Source: Pseudomonas sp. GM49 | Lineage (GTDB): Bacteria; Pseudomonadota; Gammaproteobacteria; Pseudomonadales; Pseudomonadaceae | Direction: 5' to 3' | NCBI RefSeq assembly: GCF_000282355.1 | Contig: NZ_AKJL01000327.1 | Coordinates: 1-33,850 of the forward strand | Length of the DNA: 33,850 bases | In this document: one piece after another, positions 24,701-33,730 of the stretch | How the letters are laid out: each line of letters starts with the position of its first letter | Position numbering within the stretch: the stretch's first letter is position 1 | Program-made: the position numbers and the translations under genes | Notes under the pieces: model-generated | What the model was told of the DNA's origin: nothing | Databases searched by the model: none | What the model saw: the letters and a program-made list of their open reading frames with translations, nothing else

Positions 24701-26730
24701 ACGCACTGGATCGTGACGCATTGCGTTTGCTGCTCGCACAGCACCCGATCCTTAAAGCCACCTACGATCCCACCGTGATGCGTTTGCTTGGCGGCACCGA
24801 TGGCTATCGGCAGATGCCCCTCAATACCACCCTCTCGCTCCAAACCCGGACTCACTCACTGTTTCCGCATTTGACGCCAGAGCAACTGCAACGCTTCGTT
24901 GAGCGCTTGCAGCAGCATCCCGACGGCCCCCGTGCGCAGTTGCACCGACTGATCAACCAGCACGTGCAGTTGTTTGAAGAGCTCAATAACTGGCTCATTG
25001 AAGTCCCACGATTCGCTCCGGACATGCAAGTCAGCTTCAGCGCCGACCAAATACGCAACCAGCAACACATCCGTCGCCAGCTGATGGGACAATTGCTGGA
25101 CTGCTGGCGTCGCCAGTCCACCTGGGATAGCGCCAATGACGCACTGGTTTCCTTCCAGTTCTCCCAGCCAATATGGGGGGAGCTACCCAGGCTGAGCGTC
25201 GATTTTGCGCAAGTTCACAACTTCATGCTGGAGGGTCATCGCACCACCCACGGCGTGAACGAATTCCTCAAGAGATTTTCCGGCCTGCATCGGCTGGCGC
25301 TGCGCAATTTCAACCTCGGTCAACTGCCGGACGCCATTGAGCAGTGGCCACAACTCAATGAGCTGATCCTGAGCGACTGCGCAGTCACCCTCAACGCACG
25401 AAGCCAGACCGTGGTGGCCTCGCTGAACAATCTTCAGGTGCTCGACCTTTATAAAAACCCTCTTGGGTTGGCTCCAACTCTGGAGAACATGCCAGACCTG
25501 AACTACATCGATGTTTCCGGTACCGGCCTGTCCGAAGTGCCACCCGGATTGATGTCGCGCCCCCGCCTTCGTACCGCGCTGCTCAACGACAACCGGATCA
25601 CAGAACTTCCCGCCGCGCTGTTCAGTTTGCCGAGCAGCGTGCAGGAAGGATTCGACCTGGGTGGCAACCCGATTTCCGCTACCGGTCGCGAGCGGATAAA
25701 AACCCACTTCAACCAGACTCGCCGCGACTTTGGCATCTTTGCCGGCCAGGCTGACATCCAGCGCCTGCAAGTGCTTTATTCAGGGCTGGATAATGAGCAA
25801 GCCAGCGACTTCATCTATCGCCTGCCCGGTACGCTCGCCGACGGTAGAACCGAACTGGCACGCCTGGAAACCGAGTACGACACCTTGCGCAACGAACTGG
25901 CGGCCTGGACGGCCGACGTCCCGGCCGTTCATCCCGACAGCGGCCAACCCTTCACCGCTCAACAGCTTTTGCTCGAGCACCTCAACCGCGATGAGTTCAA
26001 GCTGTTGATGGAACGCTGCTGGCGCCGGGAAACCGATCTGGACGACTTCAATGAATCGCCCGAACTCACTTATGAGATGATCCTGAACACGGTCATCACC
26101 GGTGATCTACCCGCACTGAGCGCCGACTTCAGTCATGTCACGGCCTTGAGCCTGCGCAGCGACGCTGGCATGACGTCGGGTGCCGGACCTTTTCTGCAAG
26201 GCTTTTCACGCCTCAAGAGCCTGACCCTGCGCGAATACTCACTGCAGGAAATTCCAGACGCGATCTTCAAAATGGGCAATCTTAAGGCGCTGACGCTCAG
26301 CGAATGCAATCTCACCCTGAGCACGAACGACATCCAGGGATTGGCGGGAATGGAACGCCTCGACTATCTGGACTTGAGTGACAATCCGCTTGCACTTGCA
26401 CCGGACGTCAGCCAGATGTCCGACCTCGCAGCGTTGATCCTGAACGACACCGGCATCAGTGAACTGCCCGCTGGCATGTTGCAATTGAAGTCATTGGGGT
26501 TGGCGGATTTGAGTGACAACCAGATCGTTCACATCCCCAGCGACATTCTGGAACTGCCGCTGGAAATCGCCGAAAGCATCATTCTGCGAGGCAATCCGCT
26601 AAACGAACAGAGCCTGCAAATCCTTATCGCCTACTGCAAAAAAACCACCGCGGATTTTAGTGTAGAGGCCGTCATCCAACGAGTGGAAATGGAGGTGTCG
26701 ACGTCGGAAGATTCCGAGCCTGACGAGTGA
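21706..26730 (+). CDS. Large dermonecrotic-toxin-like (DUF6543) LRR protein without visible NEL domain
   Basis: The product is 1,674 aa from 21706, or 1,697 aa from an in-frame ATG at 21637; neither has a good ribosome-binding site. There is no Sec signal peptide. Residues about 10-560 resemble the dermonecrotic-toxin/DUF6543 N-terminal region of Pseudomonas effector-like proteins, with a hydrophobic stretch at about 430-520 (LLNIAAFIALPFVPFLGELMMAYMAY and VGTFAAGGAIAAG) that could insert into membranes. A long helical middle follows. The last 600 residues are two related modules, about 1064-1355 and 1369-1650, each with a helical part containing CWRR, a LP-LS-DF strand, and three to five leucine-rich repeats. 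Homologues often end in a NEL ubiquitin-ligase domain; here the protein stops about 25 residues after the second LRR block, with an acidic tail, and I see no NEL Cys motif. It is inserted between argR and aruC. Probable effector or toxin; delivery route and target unknown. Confidence 0.8.
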   Translation: MNTDHSDSFEASRPDTHYQHLLNIIPSWLRQATPQRREALGNVNPKMAASLKDASRDQHAELGQLISTHALSQGRVDRVLANLLNPSAFAEPLLKATLKSRFDLELDVSKIFLRLYIPAHNPWLRMKSGAARIWTVSLLDAALHNFENAETETDAFEPASAYITPPSSSGQFTALPTILEKMPIVAFTRLCRDLDIGERYKTYLEENLGISNPVVAAILQPKIHESQKTALTAALHMAHMQKFLGSGIQRLILGLIDGLPNLRLHGQAWGAHELTLMNARLTGIVMFAPDLQSARETVSVVAYIPDDPLHPIKAYPSSAAFALELGERLRDPAYQQFFSRFINHEDRGYFFSQLNQSLTPVTWQPVEPGDSRPTWREPPNPRANLGLRSAAIEGDLWIHLYQRKLDKILNDARVIAVSTATVDRKARWALWDSFTEIASALLNIAAFIALPFVPFLGELMMAYMAYQLLDETFEGVIDWAEGQGREAIGHLIGAVESAVQVGTFAAGGAIAAGEFRAVLPREIVQFIDRFNSVKRPNGEARYWKPDLTTYQQSIALPEQAKTDALGLNRHQGKTVLSLEGKQYSVTDDPLTGQHRIEHPTRSDAYQPALAHNGQGAWQTVLDQPLTWDKTTLLRRIGADMQRFSLSERERMLSISGSHENALRKMHVGNGQLPPLLADTLERFKIDQDLQIFIERIDSQRADDYLNADPATQLELLCDYGYWPANQGLRLVDGAKTVWERVAADQPLVQIDLARLVDNDLLQTVLQTLSDSEVRTLMQEEFGAPTPSLANRARTLRHHLAMLAQTKRHILFEQRYRRLEHGVSSPVQHIKDAEPGLPTSVAEALLDSANTAERRQIENGKVPIRLREMAQQANLQVRITRACEGLDLPSTPHNIDTHRLALHSLERLPGWSGQVRLEIRNYTKDGPLIDSIGNPEATSRKVLALNAEGAYEAFDADGEPLNNADTLYSSLLQALPDSERIALNVNIGEGERLQQMIREHALDRDALRLLLAQHPILKATYDPTVMRLLGGTDGYRQMPLNTTLSLQTRTHSLFPHLTPEQLQRFVERLQQHPDGPRAQLHRLINQHVQLFEELNNWLIEVPRFAPDMQVSFSADQIRNQQHIRRQLMGQLLDCWRRQSTWDSANDALVSFQFSQPIWGELPRLSVDFAQVHNFMLEGHRTTHGVNEFLKRFSGLHRLALRNFNLGQLPDAIEQWPQLNELILSDCAVTLNARSQTVVASLNNLQVLDLYKNPLGLAPTLENMPDLNYIDVSGTGLSEVPPGLMSRPRLRTALLNDNRITELPAALFSLPSSVQEGFDLGGNPISATGRERIKTHFNQTRRDFGIFAGQADIQRLQVLYSGLDNEQASDFIYRLPGTLADGRTELARLETEYDTLRNELAAWTADVPAVHPDSGQPFTAQQLLLEHLNRDEFKLLMERCWRRETDLDDFNESPELTYEMILNTVITGDLPALSADFSHVTALSLRSDAGMTSGAGPFLQGFSRLKSLTLREYSLQEIPDAIFKMGNLKALTLSECNLTLSTNDIQGLAGMERLDYLDLSDNPLALAPDVSQMSDLAALILNDTGISELPAGMLQLKSLGLADLSDNQIVHIPSDILELPLEIAESIILRGNPLNEQSLQILIAYCKKTTADFSVEAVIQRVEMEVSTSEDSEPDE

Positions 26731-26733
26731 GCC

Positions 26734-27714
26734 TCAACCGCGCTCGGACGGCACCGACGACAACTCGAACGGGCTGCTGCTGCGCCGCTGGTTGCGATCT
26801 TCCCGCGGCGTGGCACCGAAGAAATTGCGATAGGCGCTGGAGAAGTGCGGCCCCGAGGAAAAGCCACACGACAAGCCGATCTGGATGATCGACTTGCTGG
26901 TTTGCATCAACATCTGCCGGGCCTTGTTCAGGCGCAGCTCCAGGTAGTACTGGCTCGGCACGCGGTTGAGGTATTGCTTGAAGATGCGCTCCAGCTGCCG
27001 ACGGGACACGCACACGTGCTGGGCGATTTCGTCGGTGGTCAGCGGTTCTTCGATGTTGGCTTCCATGAGCAACACGGCTTGCGTGAGCTTCGGATGGCTG
27101 GAGCCGAGACGGTTCTGCAACGGAATACGCTGACGTTCACCGCCTTCACGAATGCGCTCGACCACCAGTTCTTCGGACACCGCACCGGCCAGTTCCGCAC
27201 CGTGGTCGCGGGCCAGCACCGCCAGCAGCAAATCGAGTACCGACATGCCGCCGCACGCGGTCAGGCGATCGCGATCCCAGTCGAACAAATGACTGGTGGC
27301 GATGACCTTCGGAAAGCGCTCGGCAAAATCGTCCTGCCAGCGCCAATGCACGGCCGCGCGATAACCGTCGAGCAAACCGAGTTGCGCCAACGGGTAGACA
27401 CCGGCCGACAGACCACCGATCACGCAACCGGAACGCACCAGCTGTTTGAGCGCACTGCTGAGCGCCGGCGCCAGTGCAGTCGGTGGTTCGTCAGCGAGCA
27501 GGAACAGTTTCTGGAAGTTCTCGAGCTTGCCGGTCCAGGCTTCACCGGGCAATTGCCAGGCGCTTTCACTCGGAGGTTCGGCCTGCAAGAACGACAGTTC
27601 GTAGACCACGTCCGGATGCACACGCTGGGCAACACGCAAGGCCTCCTCAGCCAGCGCAAGCGTCAGTGCTTTAGTGCTGGGCCAAATCAGGAAACCAATT
27701 CGATGGGCAGTCAT
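26734..27714 (-). CDS. argR: Arginine-responsive AraC-family regulator ArgR
   Basis: The 326-aa protein has a GATase1/DJ-1-like ligand-binding domain (about residues 3-195, with RIGFLIWPSTKALTLALAEEALR, GCVIGGLSAGVYPLAQLGLL and LTACGGMSVLDLLL). An AraC-type double helix-turn-helix follows (about 215-315: LTTDEIAQHVCVSRRQLERIFKQYL and SIIQIGLSCGFSSGPHFSSAYRNFFGATPRE). This is the Pseudomonas ArgR type, unrelated to E. coli ArgR; it represses arginine synthesis and activates aru and aot. The start at 27714 (MTAHRIGFL) was chosen; an upstream in-frame ATG adds 28 hydrophobic, unconserved residues. It follows aotP by 246 bp that contain REPIN 5. Its stop is 3 bp from that of the convergent LRR gene. 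Confidence 0.93.
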   Translation of the reverse strand: MTAHRIGFLIWPSTKALTLALAEEALRVAQRVHPDVVYELSFLQAEPPSESAWQLPGEAWTGKLENFQKLFLLADEPPTALAPALSSALKQLVRSGCVIGGLSAGVYPLAQLGLLDGYRAAVHWRWQDDFAERFPKVIATSHLFDWDRDRLTACGGMSVLDLLLAVLARDHGAELAGAVSEELVVERIREGGERQRIPLQNRLGSSHPKLTQAVLLMEANIEEPLTTDEIAQHVCVSRRQLERIFKQYLNRVPSQYYLELRLNKARQMLMQTSKSIIQIGLSCGFSSGPHFSSAYRNFFGATPREDRNQRRSSSPFELSSVPSERG

Positions 27715-27806
27715 GGTGGGCAATCCGAAGCGGAGAACAATGATGAAGGCATGGGCCAATGCTAGCCCGTAAATGAACGCAAATCTTAAAACCGGCAAAG
27801 ATCAAA

Positions 27807-27895
27807 TGTGGGAGCGGGCTTGCTCGCGAAGGCAGTGTGTCTGTGGCATAGAAGCAAACTGACCCACCGCTTTCGCGAGCAAGCCCGCTCCCACA
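27807..27895. repeat. REPIN 5 (GCGGGC variant), between aotP and argR
   Basis: TGTGGGAGCGGGCTTGCTCG at 27807 and its inverse CGAGCAAGCCCGCTCCCACA ending at 27895. It lies between two genes that are cotranscribed in P. aeruginosa, so it may set argR mRNA levels. Confidence 0.92.
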
Positions 27896-27960
27896 GGGGA
27901 TAGGGGCTGGCCTCCAGATCGCGAAGCATGCACTATCGCGGTGCACAACGGCAGTCCTGA

Positions 27961-28725
27961 TTACTTCAAGCTGCCGGACAGGAATTGCTGCAAACGCTCG
28001 GATTGCGGGTTCACCAGCACTTCACGCGGGTTGCCGCTTTCTTCGACCACACCTTTGTGCAGGAACACCAACTGGTTCGACACTTCACGGGCAAAGCCCA
28101 TTTCGTGGGTCACCACGACCATGGTCCGGCCTTCCTGGGCCAGGGCCTGCATGACCTTCAGCACGTCGCCGACCAGCTCCGGGTCGAGGGCCGAGGTCGG
28201 CTCGTCGAACAGCATCACCTCAGGTTCCATCGCCAGCGCACGGGCAATGGCCACGCGCTGCTGCTCGCCGCCGGACATGTGGCCCGGGTACGCGTCTTTG
28301 CGATGGGCCACGCCGACCTTGTTCAGGTAGTGCTCGGCCTTTTCACGGGCTTCGGCCTTGGACACGCCGAGCACATGCACTGGCGCTTCCATGATGTTTT
28401 CCAGCGCGGTCATGTGCGACCACAGGTTGAAATGCTGGAACACCATCGACAGGCGCGAACGCATGCGCTGCAGCTGCTTCGGATCAGCGGCTTTCAACGC
28501 GCCGTCCTTGTTCGCCACCAGCTTCAGCTCTTCGTTGTTGAGCAGGATCTTGCCCGCGTGCGGCTGCTCCAGCAGGTTGATGCAGCGCAGGAAAGTACTT
28601 TTGCCGGAGCCACTGGAGCCGATGATGCTGATCACATCGCCGGCTGCCGCTTTCAGGGACACACCCTTGAGCACTTCGTGACTGCCATAGCGTTTATGCA
28701 GGTCTTGGACTTCAAGTTTGTACAT
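27961..28725 (-). CDS. aotP: Arginine/ornithine ABC transporter ATP-binding protein AotP
   Basis: The 254-aa ATPase energises uptake of basic amino acids at the inner face of the membrane. Walker A is GSSGSGKS (36-43), the Q-loop MVFQHFNLW (94-102), the signature HMSGGEQQRVAIARAL (149-164), Walker B VMLFDEPTSALDPE (170-183) and the switch histidine H207 in VTHEMGF, as in HisP/GlnQ-type polar amino-acid transporters. The start at 28725 (MYKLEVQDLHKRYG) fits the family; a longer frame adds five residues. It lies 37 bp after aotM. In P. aeruginosa an extra gene, aotO, lies in this gap, but here there is no room for it. Confidence 0.94.
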   Translation of the reverse strand: MYKLEVQDLHKRYGSHEVLKGVSLKAAAGDVISIIGSSGSGKSTFLRCINLLEQPHAGKILLNNEELKLVANKDGALKAADPKQLQRMRSRLSMVFQHFNLWSHMTALENIMEAPVHVLGVSKAEAREKAEHYLNKVGVAHRKDAYPGHMSGGEQQRVAIARALAMEPEVMLFDEPTSALDPELVGDVLKVMQALAQEGRTMVVVTHEMGFAREVSNQLVFLHKGVVEESGNPREVLVNPQSERLQQFLSGSLK

Positions 28726-28762
28726 GCGGTCGGTTCTCACAAAAACAGTCAGTCAGTGGTAT

Positions 28763-29461
28763 TCAGTGCTTGCGCGGGGCCAGGTAGCCCAGCCAGCGGC
28801 GCTCGGCCATCTTGAACAGCTTCACCAGCATGAAGGTCAGGCACAGGTAGAACACGCCGGCCGTGATGTAGGCTTCGAACGGCAGGTAGAACTGGGCGTT
28901 GACCGTGCGCGCAGCACCGGTGATGTCGATCAGGGTCACGATGGACGCCAGACTGGTGGTCTGCAGCATCATGATCACTTCGTTGCTGTACTGCGGCAGT
29001 GCCCGGCGCAGGGCCGACGGCAGCAGAATGCGCTTGTACATCTTGAAGCGCGACATACCCATGGCCTTCGCCGCTTCGATCTCACCGTTCGGCGTGGCGC
29101 GCAGGCTGCCGGCGATGATTTCGGCGGTGTAGGCGCTGGTGTTGATCGCGAACGCCAGGCACGCACAGAACGTTGCGCTGGACAGCCACGGCCAGAGGAA
29201 GCTCTCACGCACCGCTTCGAACTGCGCCAGACCGTAGTAGATCAAAAACAGCTGCACCAGCATCGGCGTGCCGCGGATCACGTAGGTGTAGAGCCAGGCG
29301 GACATGTTGACCACCGAGTTCTTCGAGACGCGCATCAAGCCCAGCGGCAATGCGCACAGCAGGCCGAAGAACAGCGACAGCGCGAGCAGTTTGAGGGTGG
29401 TCACCAGGCCGCCGAAGTACAGCGGCAAGGCCTCCCAAATGACGTTGTAGTCGAAGATCAT
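28763..29461 (-). CDS. aotM: Arginine/ornithine ABC transporter permease AotM
   Basis: The 232-aa inner-membrane permease belongs to the HisM/GlnP family. Hydrophobic segments can be placed at about 15-40, 55-80, 95-115, 155-175 and 195-220. The EAA loop that docks to the ATPase is GEIEAAKAMGMSRFKMYKRILLP. Its ATG overlaps the aotQ stop by four bases (ATGA), indicating translational coupling, and the two permeases form the heterodimeric channel. Confidence 0.93.
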   Translation of the reverse strand: MIFDYNVIWEALPLYFGGLVTTLKLLALSLFFGLLCALPLGLMRVSKNSVVNMSAWLYTYVIRGTPMLVQLFLIYYGLAQFEAVRESFLWPWLSSATFCACLAFAINTSAYTAEIIAGSLRATPNGEIEAAKAMGMSRFKMYKRILLPSALRRALPQYSNEVIMMLQTTSLASIVTLIDITGAARTVNAQFYLPFEAYITAGVFYLCLTFMLVKLFKMAERRWLGYLAPRKH

Positions 29462-30147
29462 AGATCAGCCGCCCTTACGCCTACCGAGTAGCGCTTCTCA
29501 AGGTGACGCAATGCCAGCAACGAGACACTGGTGATCACCAGGTACAACGCCGCCACTGCGAGGAAGAAGGTGAAAGGCTCGCGGGTGGCATCGGCCGCCT
29601 GCTTGGCCTTGAACATCATGTCTTGCAGACCCACCACCGAAATCAGCGCGGTGGCCTTGGTCAACACCAGCCAGTTGTTGGTGAAACCCGGAATCGCCAG
29701 ACGAATCATCTGTGGCACCAACACCCGGAAGAACACCTGGAAACTGCTCATGCCGTAGGCCATGCCGGCTTCGGCCTGACCTTTGGGGATCGCCATGAAG
29801 GCGCCACGGAAAGTTTCCGACAGGTACGCACCGAAGATGAAGCCCAGGGTGCCGATACCGGCCACCAACGGGTTCAGGTCGATGTACTCGTCATAACCGA
29901 GCATCGGAGCGACGCGATTGAGCAGGTCCTGGCCGCCGTAGAAAATCAGCAGGATCAGCACCAGGTCGGGAATACCGCGGATCACCGTGGAATACAGATC
30001 GCCCAGCCAGGCCAGCCAGCGCACTGGCGACAGACGCAGTGCCACGCCTATCAGGCCCAGGACAATGGCCAGGGCCATGGACGACAAGGCGAGCTGAAGC
30101 GTCAGCCAAACGCCATCGAGGATGACAGCCCCGTAGCCTTTCAACAT
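29458..30147 (-). CDS. aotQ: Arginine/ornithine ABC transporter permease AotQ
   Basis: The 229-aa HisQ-family permease begins MLKGYGAVILDGVWLTLQLALSSM. Membrane segments lie at about 12-35, 50-70, 90-115, 150-170 and 190-215. The conserved loop IPKGQAEAGMAYGMSSFQVFFRVLVPQ is the ATPase-docking EAA motif, and TVIRGIPDLVLILLIFYG is typical of the family. It follows aotJ by 91 bp with a terminator-like hairpin and overlaps aotM by four bases. Confidence 0.93.
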   Translation of the reverse strand: MLKGYGAVILDGVWLTLQLALSSMALAIVLGLIGVALRLSPVRWLAWLGDLYSTVIRGIPDLVLILLIFYGGQDLLNRVAPMLGYDEYIDLNPLVAGIGTLGFIFGAYLSETFRGAFMAIPKGQAEAGMAYGMSSFQVFFRVLVPQMIRLAIPGFTNNWLVLTKATALISVVGLQDMMFKAKQAADATREPFTFFLAVAALYLVITSVSLLALRHLEKRYSVGVRAADL

Positions 30148-30173
30148 GATTCAGGTCCTCGAAAGTTGGGATG

Positions 30174-30217
30174 AAAAAATGGCGCAAACCTCAGAGATCC
30201 TGTTGCTTGCGCCATTT
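30174..30217 (-). terminator. Terminator-like hairpin between aotJ and aotQ (attenuator)
   Basis: On the minus strand AAATGGCGCAA (30217-30207), a 19-base loop, TTGCGCCATTT (30187-30177), directly followed by TTT. The stem is 11 bp and perfect. It lies 21 bp after the aotJ stop and 29 bp before aotQ. Partial termination here would give more binding protein than permease. Confidence 0.75.
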
Positions 30218-30238
30218 CGGACTTGTCGCCGGGACGTA

Positions 30239-31015
30239 TTACTTGCCGTAGATATCGAAGGCGAAGTACTTGTCCTGGATTTGCTTGTACTTGCCGTTCT
30301 CGCGAATGGCGGCGATGGCGGCGTTGAGCTTGCCCAACTCAGCCGTGTCGCCCTTGCGAACCGCGATACCTACGCCGTCGCCGAAGTATTTGACGTCGGT
30401 GAACGCAGGGCCGACGAACGCGAAACCTTTACCGGCGTCGGTTTTCAGGAAACCGTCATCCAGCAGAGTAGCGTCTGCCACGGTGCCGTCGAGGCGGCCG
30501 GCGGCCACGTCGAGGTAAATTTCGTTCTGCGAACCGTATGGCTTGATCTCGGCACCCAGCGGGGCCAGGACTTCGCGGGCGAAACGCTCGTGGATCGAAC
30601 CACGTTGCACGCCGATGTTCTTGCCCTTGAGCTCAGTCAGGCCGTCGCTGACCTGAGTGCCGGCCTTCATGACCAGGCGAGCCGGGGTGTTGTAGTACTT
30701 GTTGGTGAAGTCCACGGACTTCTTGCGGTCTTCAGTGATCGACATGGACGACAGGATCGCGTCGATCTTGCGCACCTTGAGGGCAGGAATCAGGCCGTCG
30801 AACTCTTGCTCGACCCACACGCACTTGACCTTCATCTCTTCGCACAAAGCGTTGCCGATGTCGTAGTCGAAACCAACGATGCTGCCGTCCGGCGCTTTCG
30901 ACGCGAACGGAGGGTAAGCCGCCTCGATACCGATTTTCAGAGGTTTTTCATCGGCGAAGGTTGGCAGGGACAGCACGGACAGTGCCAGGGCGCCAAGCAG
31001 CACGAGTTTCTTCAT
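30239..31015 (-). CDS. aotJ: Arginine/ornithine periplasmic binding protein AotJ
   Basis: The 258-aa protein has a Sec signal peptide (MKKLVLLGALALSVLSLPTFA, cleavage after residue 21). The mature part is a family 3 solute-binding protein. It contains IGIEAAYPPFASKAPDGSIVGFDYDIGNALC, DGLIPALKVRKIDAILSSMSIT, and VDFTNKYY, the hallmarks of HisJ/ArgT-like binding proteins. Cys residues at about 59 and 66 (ALCEEMKVKC) fit the conserved disulfide of the group. The start at 31015 has GGAG about seven bases upstream; a longer frame of 48 residues is not supported. It is first in the aot operon, behind an ArgR site and before a terminator-like hairpin. Confidence 0.94.
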   Translation of the reverse strand: MKKLVLLGALALSVLSLPTFADEKPLKIGIEAAYPPFASKAPDGSIVGFDYDIGNALCEEMKVKCVWVEQEFDGLIPALKVRKIDAILSSMSITEDRKKSVDFTNKYYNTPARLVMKAGTQVSDGLTELKGKNIGVQRGSIHERFAREVLAPLGAEIKPYGSQNEIYLDVAAGRLDGTVADATLLDDGFLKTDAGKGFAFVGPAFTDVKYFGDGVGIAVRKGDTAELGKLNAAIAAIRENGKYKQIQDKYFAFDIYGK

Positions 31016-31157
31016 CTTGGGACTCCATCGGTAATGGGCAAAAACGGCAGAGTGAGCAACAGCCCAATATGCGAGTGAGTTGAACCGCAAAGCAGTGCTG
31101 CGTCCTGGGAAGCCGGTGTTTAAATTCAACACGGGCAACGACGAGCGAGTGATCGGC

Positions 31158-31200
31158 ATTCTAACGACAGGCCCGAAGCCGATATTTCTTCAATGCGACA
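31158..31200 (-). promoter_or_regulatory. aotJ promoter with ArgR half-site
   Basis: TGTCGC at 31200-31195, eight bases, AA at 31186-31185 on the minus strand is an exact ArgR half-site. A weaker TGTCGT lies at 31169-31164. TAGAAT at 31163-31158 is a good -10; the half-site covers its -35 region, suitable for activation by ArgR. The leader to the aotJ ATG would be about 135 nt. The 702-bp gap 31016-31717 holds this promoter, the palindromes at 31426, REPIN 6 and the acs terminator; I see no supported gene in it. Confidence 0.68.
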
Positions 31201-31425
31201 ACTAATTACAGAAGCACCGAGAAAGCCGTTTTGGCACGTTGACAGCCCTGCAAATTCATGCAAGAGCAAAAGACATTGAACCGATCTATATTGCAAATTG
31301 CGGGCCTATTATTGGCAAACCCTTCTAATCCGGCAAGCGCAGCGTGGAGTCTTATTTTTCAGCGGTGCCTTTTCAACCCTGATGTGGGGCCTGGCGTTTC
31401 CCAATGCCCCGTATTGAAGCGATGC

Positions 31426-31462
31426 GGTTACACATTCAGTAACCTGAAAGAACACAGGTAAC
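31426..31462. other. Orphan palindrome cluster GGTTAC / GTAACCTG / CAGGTAAC
   Basis: GGTTAC (31426-31431), seven bases, GTAACCTG (31439-31446), eight bases, CAGGTAAC (31455-31462). The middle element pairs with either flank, so two mutually exclusive hairpins, or three alternating operator half-sites, can form. No gene start is adjacent. Function unknown. Confidence 0.45.
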
Positions 31463-31532
31463 AGTAGGAAAAAGCCGACAGAGGAACCCGATAATTATTG
31501 GTAGATGTTGCTGTAGCGCCTGCCAAACCGCT

Positions 31533-31624
31533 ATCGCGAGCAAGCTCGCTCCCACAGGTTTTTGTGGTGTGATTCAGATCGCATACACACCGCAAATCCC
31601 TGTGGGAGCGGGCTTGCCCGCGAA
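31533..31624. repeat. REPIN 6 (mixed arms, reversed arm order)
   Basis: ATCGCGAGCAAGCTCGCTCC at 31533 and TGTGGGAGCGGGCTTGCCCG ending CGCGAA at 31624. The left arm is the GCGAGC variant and the right arm the GCGGGC variant, a hybrid. The GGGAGC ends face inward as in REPIN 3. It lies 37 bp beyond the acs terminator. Confidence 0.9.
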
Positions 31625-31660
31625 GAGGCCAGCCCAGCCTACACAAAAACCTCAGGCACA

Positions 31661-31696
31661 AAAAAGCCCCGCCAGGCTCAACACCTGACAGGGCTT
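31661..31696 (-). terminator. Intrinsic terminator of acs
   Basis: On the minus strand AAGCCCTGTCAGG, loop, CCTGGCGGGGCTTTTTT. The stem has AAGCCC/GGGCTT and CAGG/CCTG with an internal mismatch, then a T-run. It begins about 22 bp after the acs stop. Confidence 0.85.
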
Positions 31697-31717
31697 CCAG
31701 TGACTCACAACCGCCGC

Positions 31718-33673
<1,956 letters not shown>

Positions 33674-33730
33674 CTTTCTTACCTCGGTGGAATAGTTGTT
33701 TTTGTATGACCCCGTTGTAGCCGGGCCGGG

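Noticed and set aside
31258..31461. 67-codon plus-strand frame beyond the aot promoter
   Set aside because: Its start lacks a ribosome-binding site and the end lies in the palindrome cluster; nothing recognisable in the translation.
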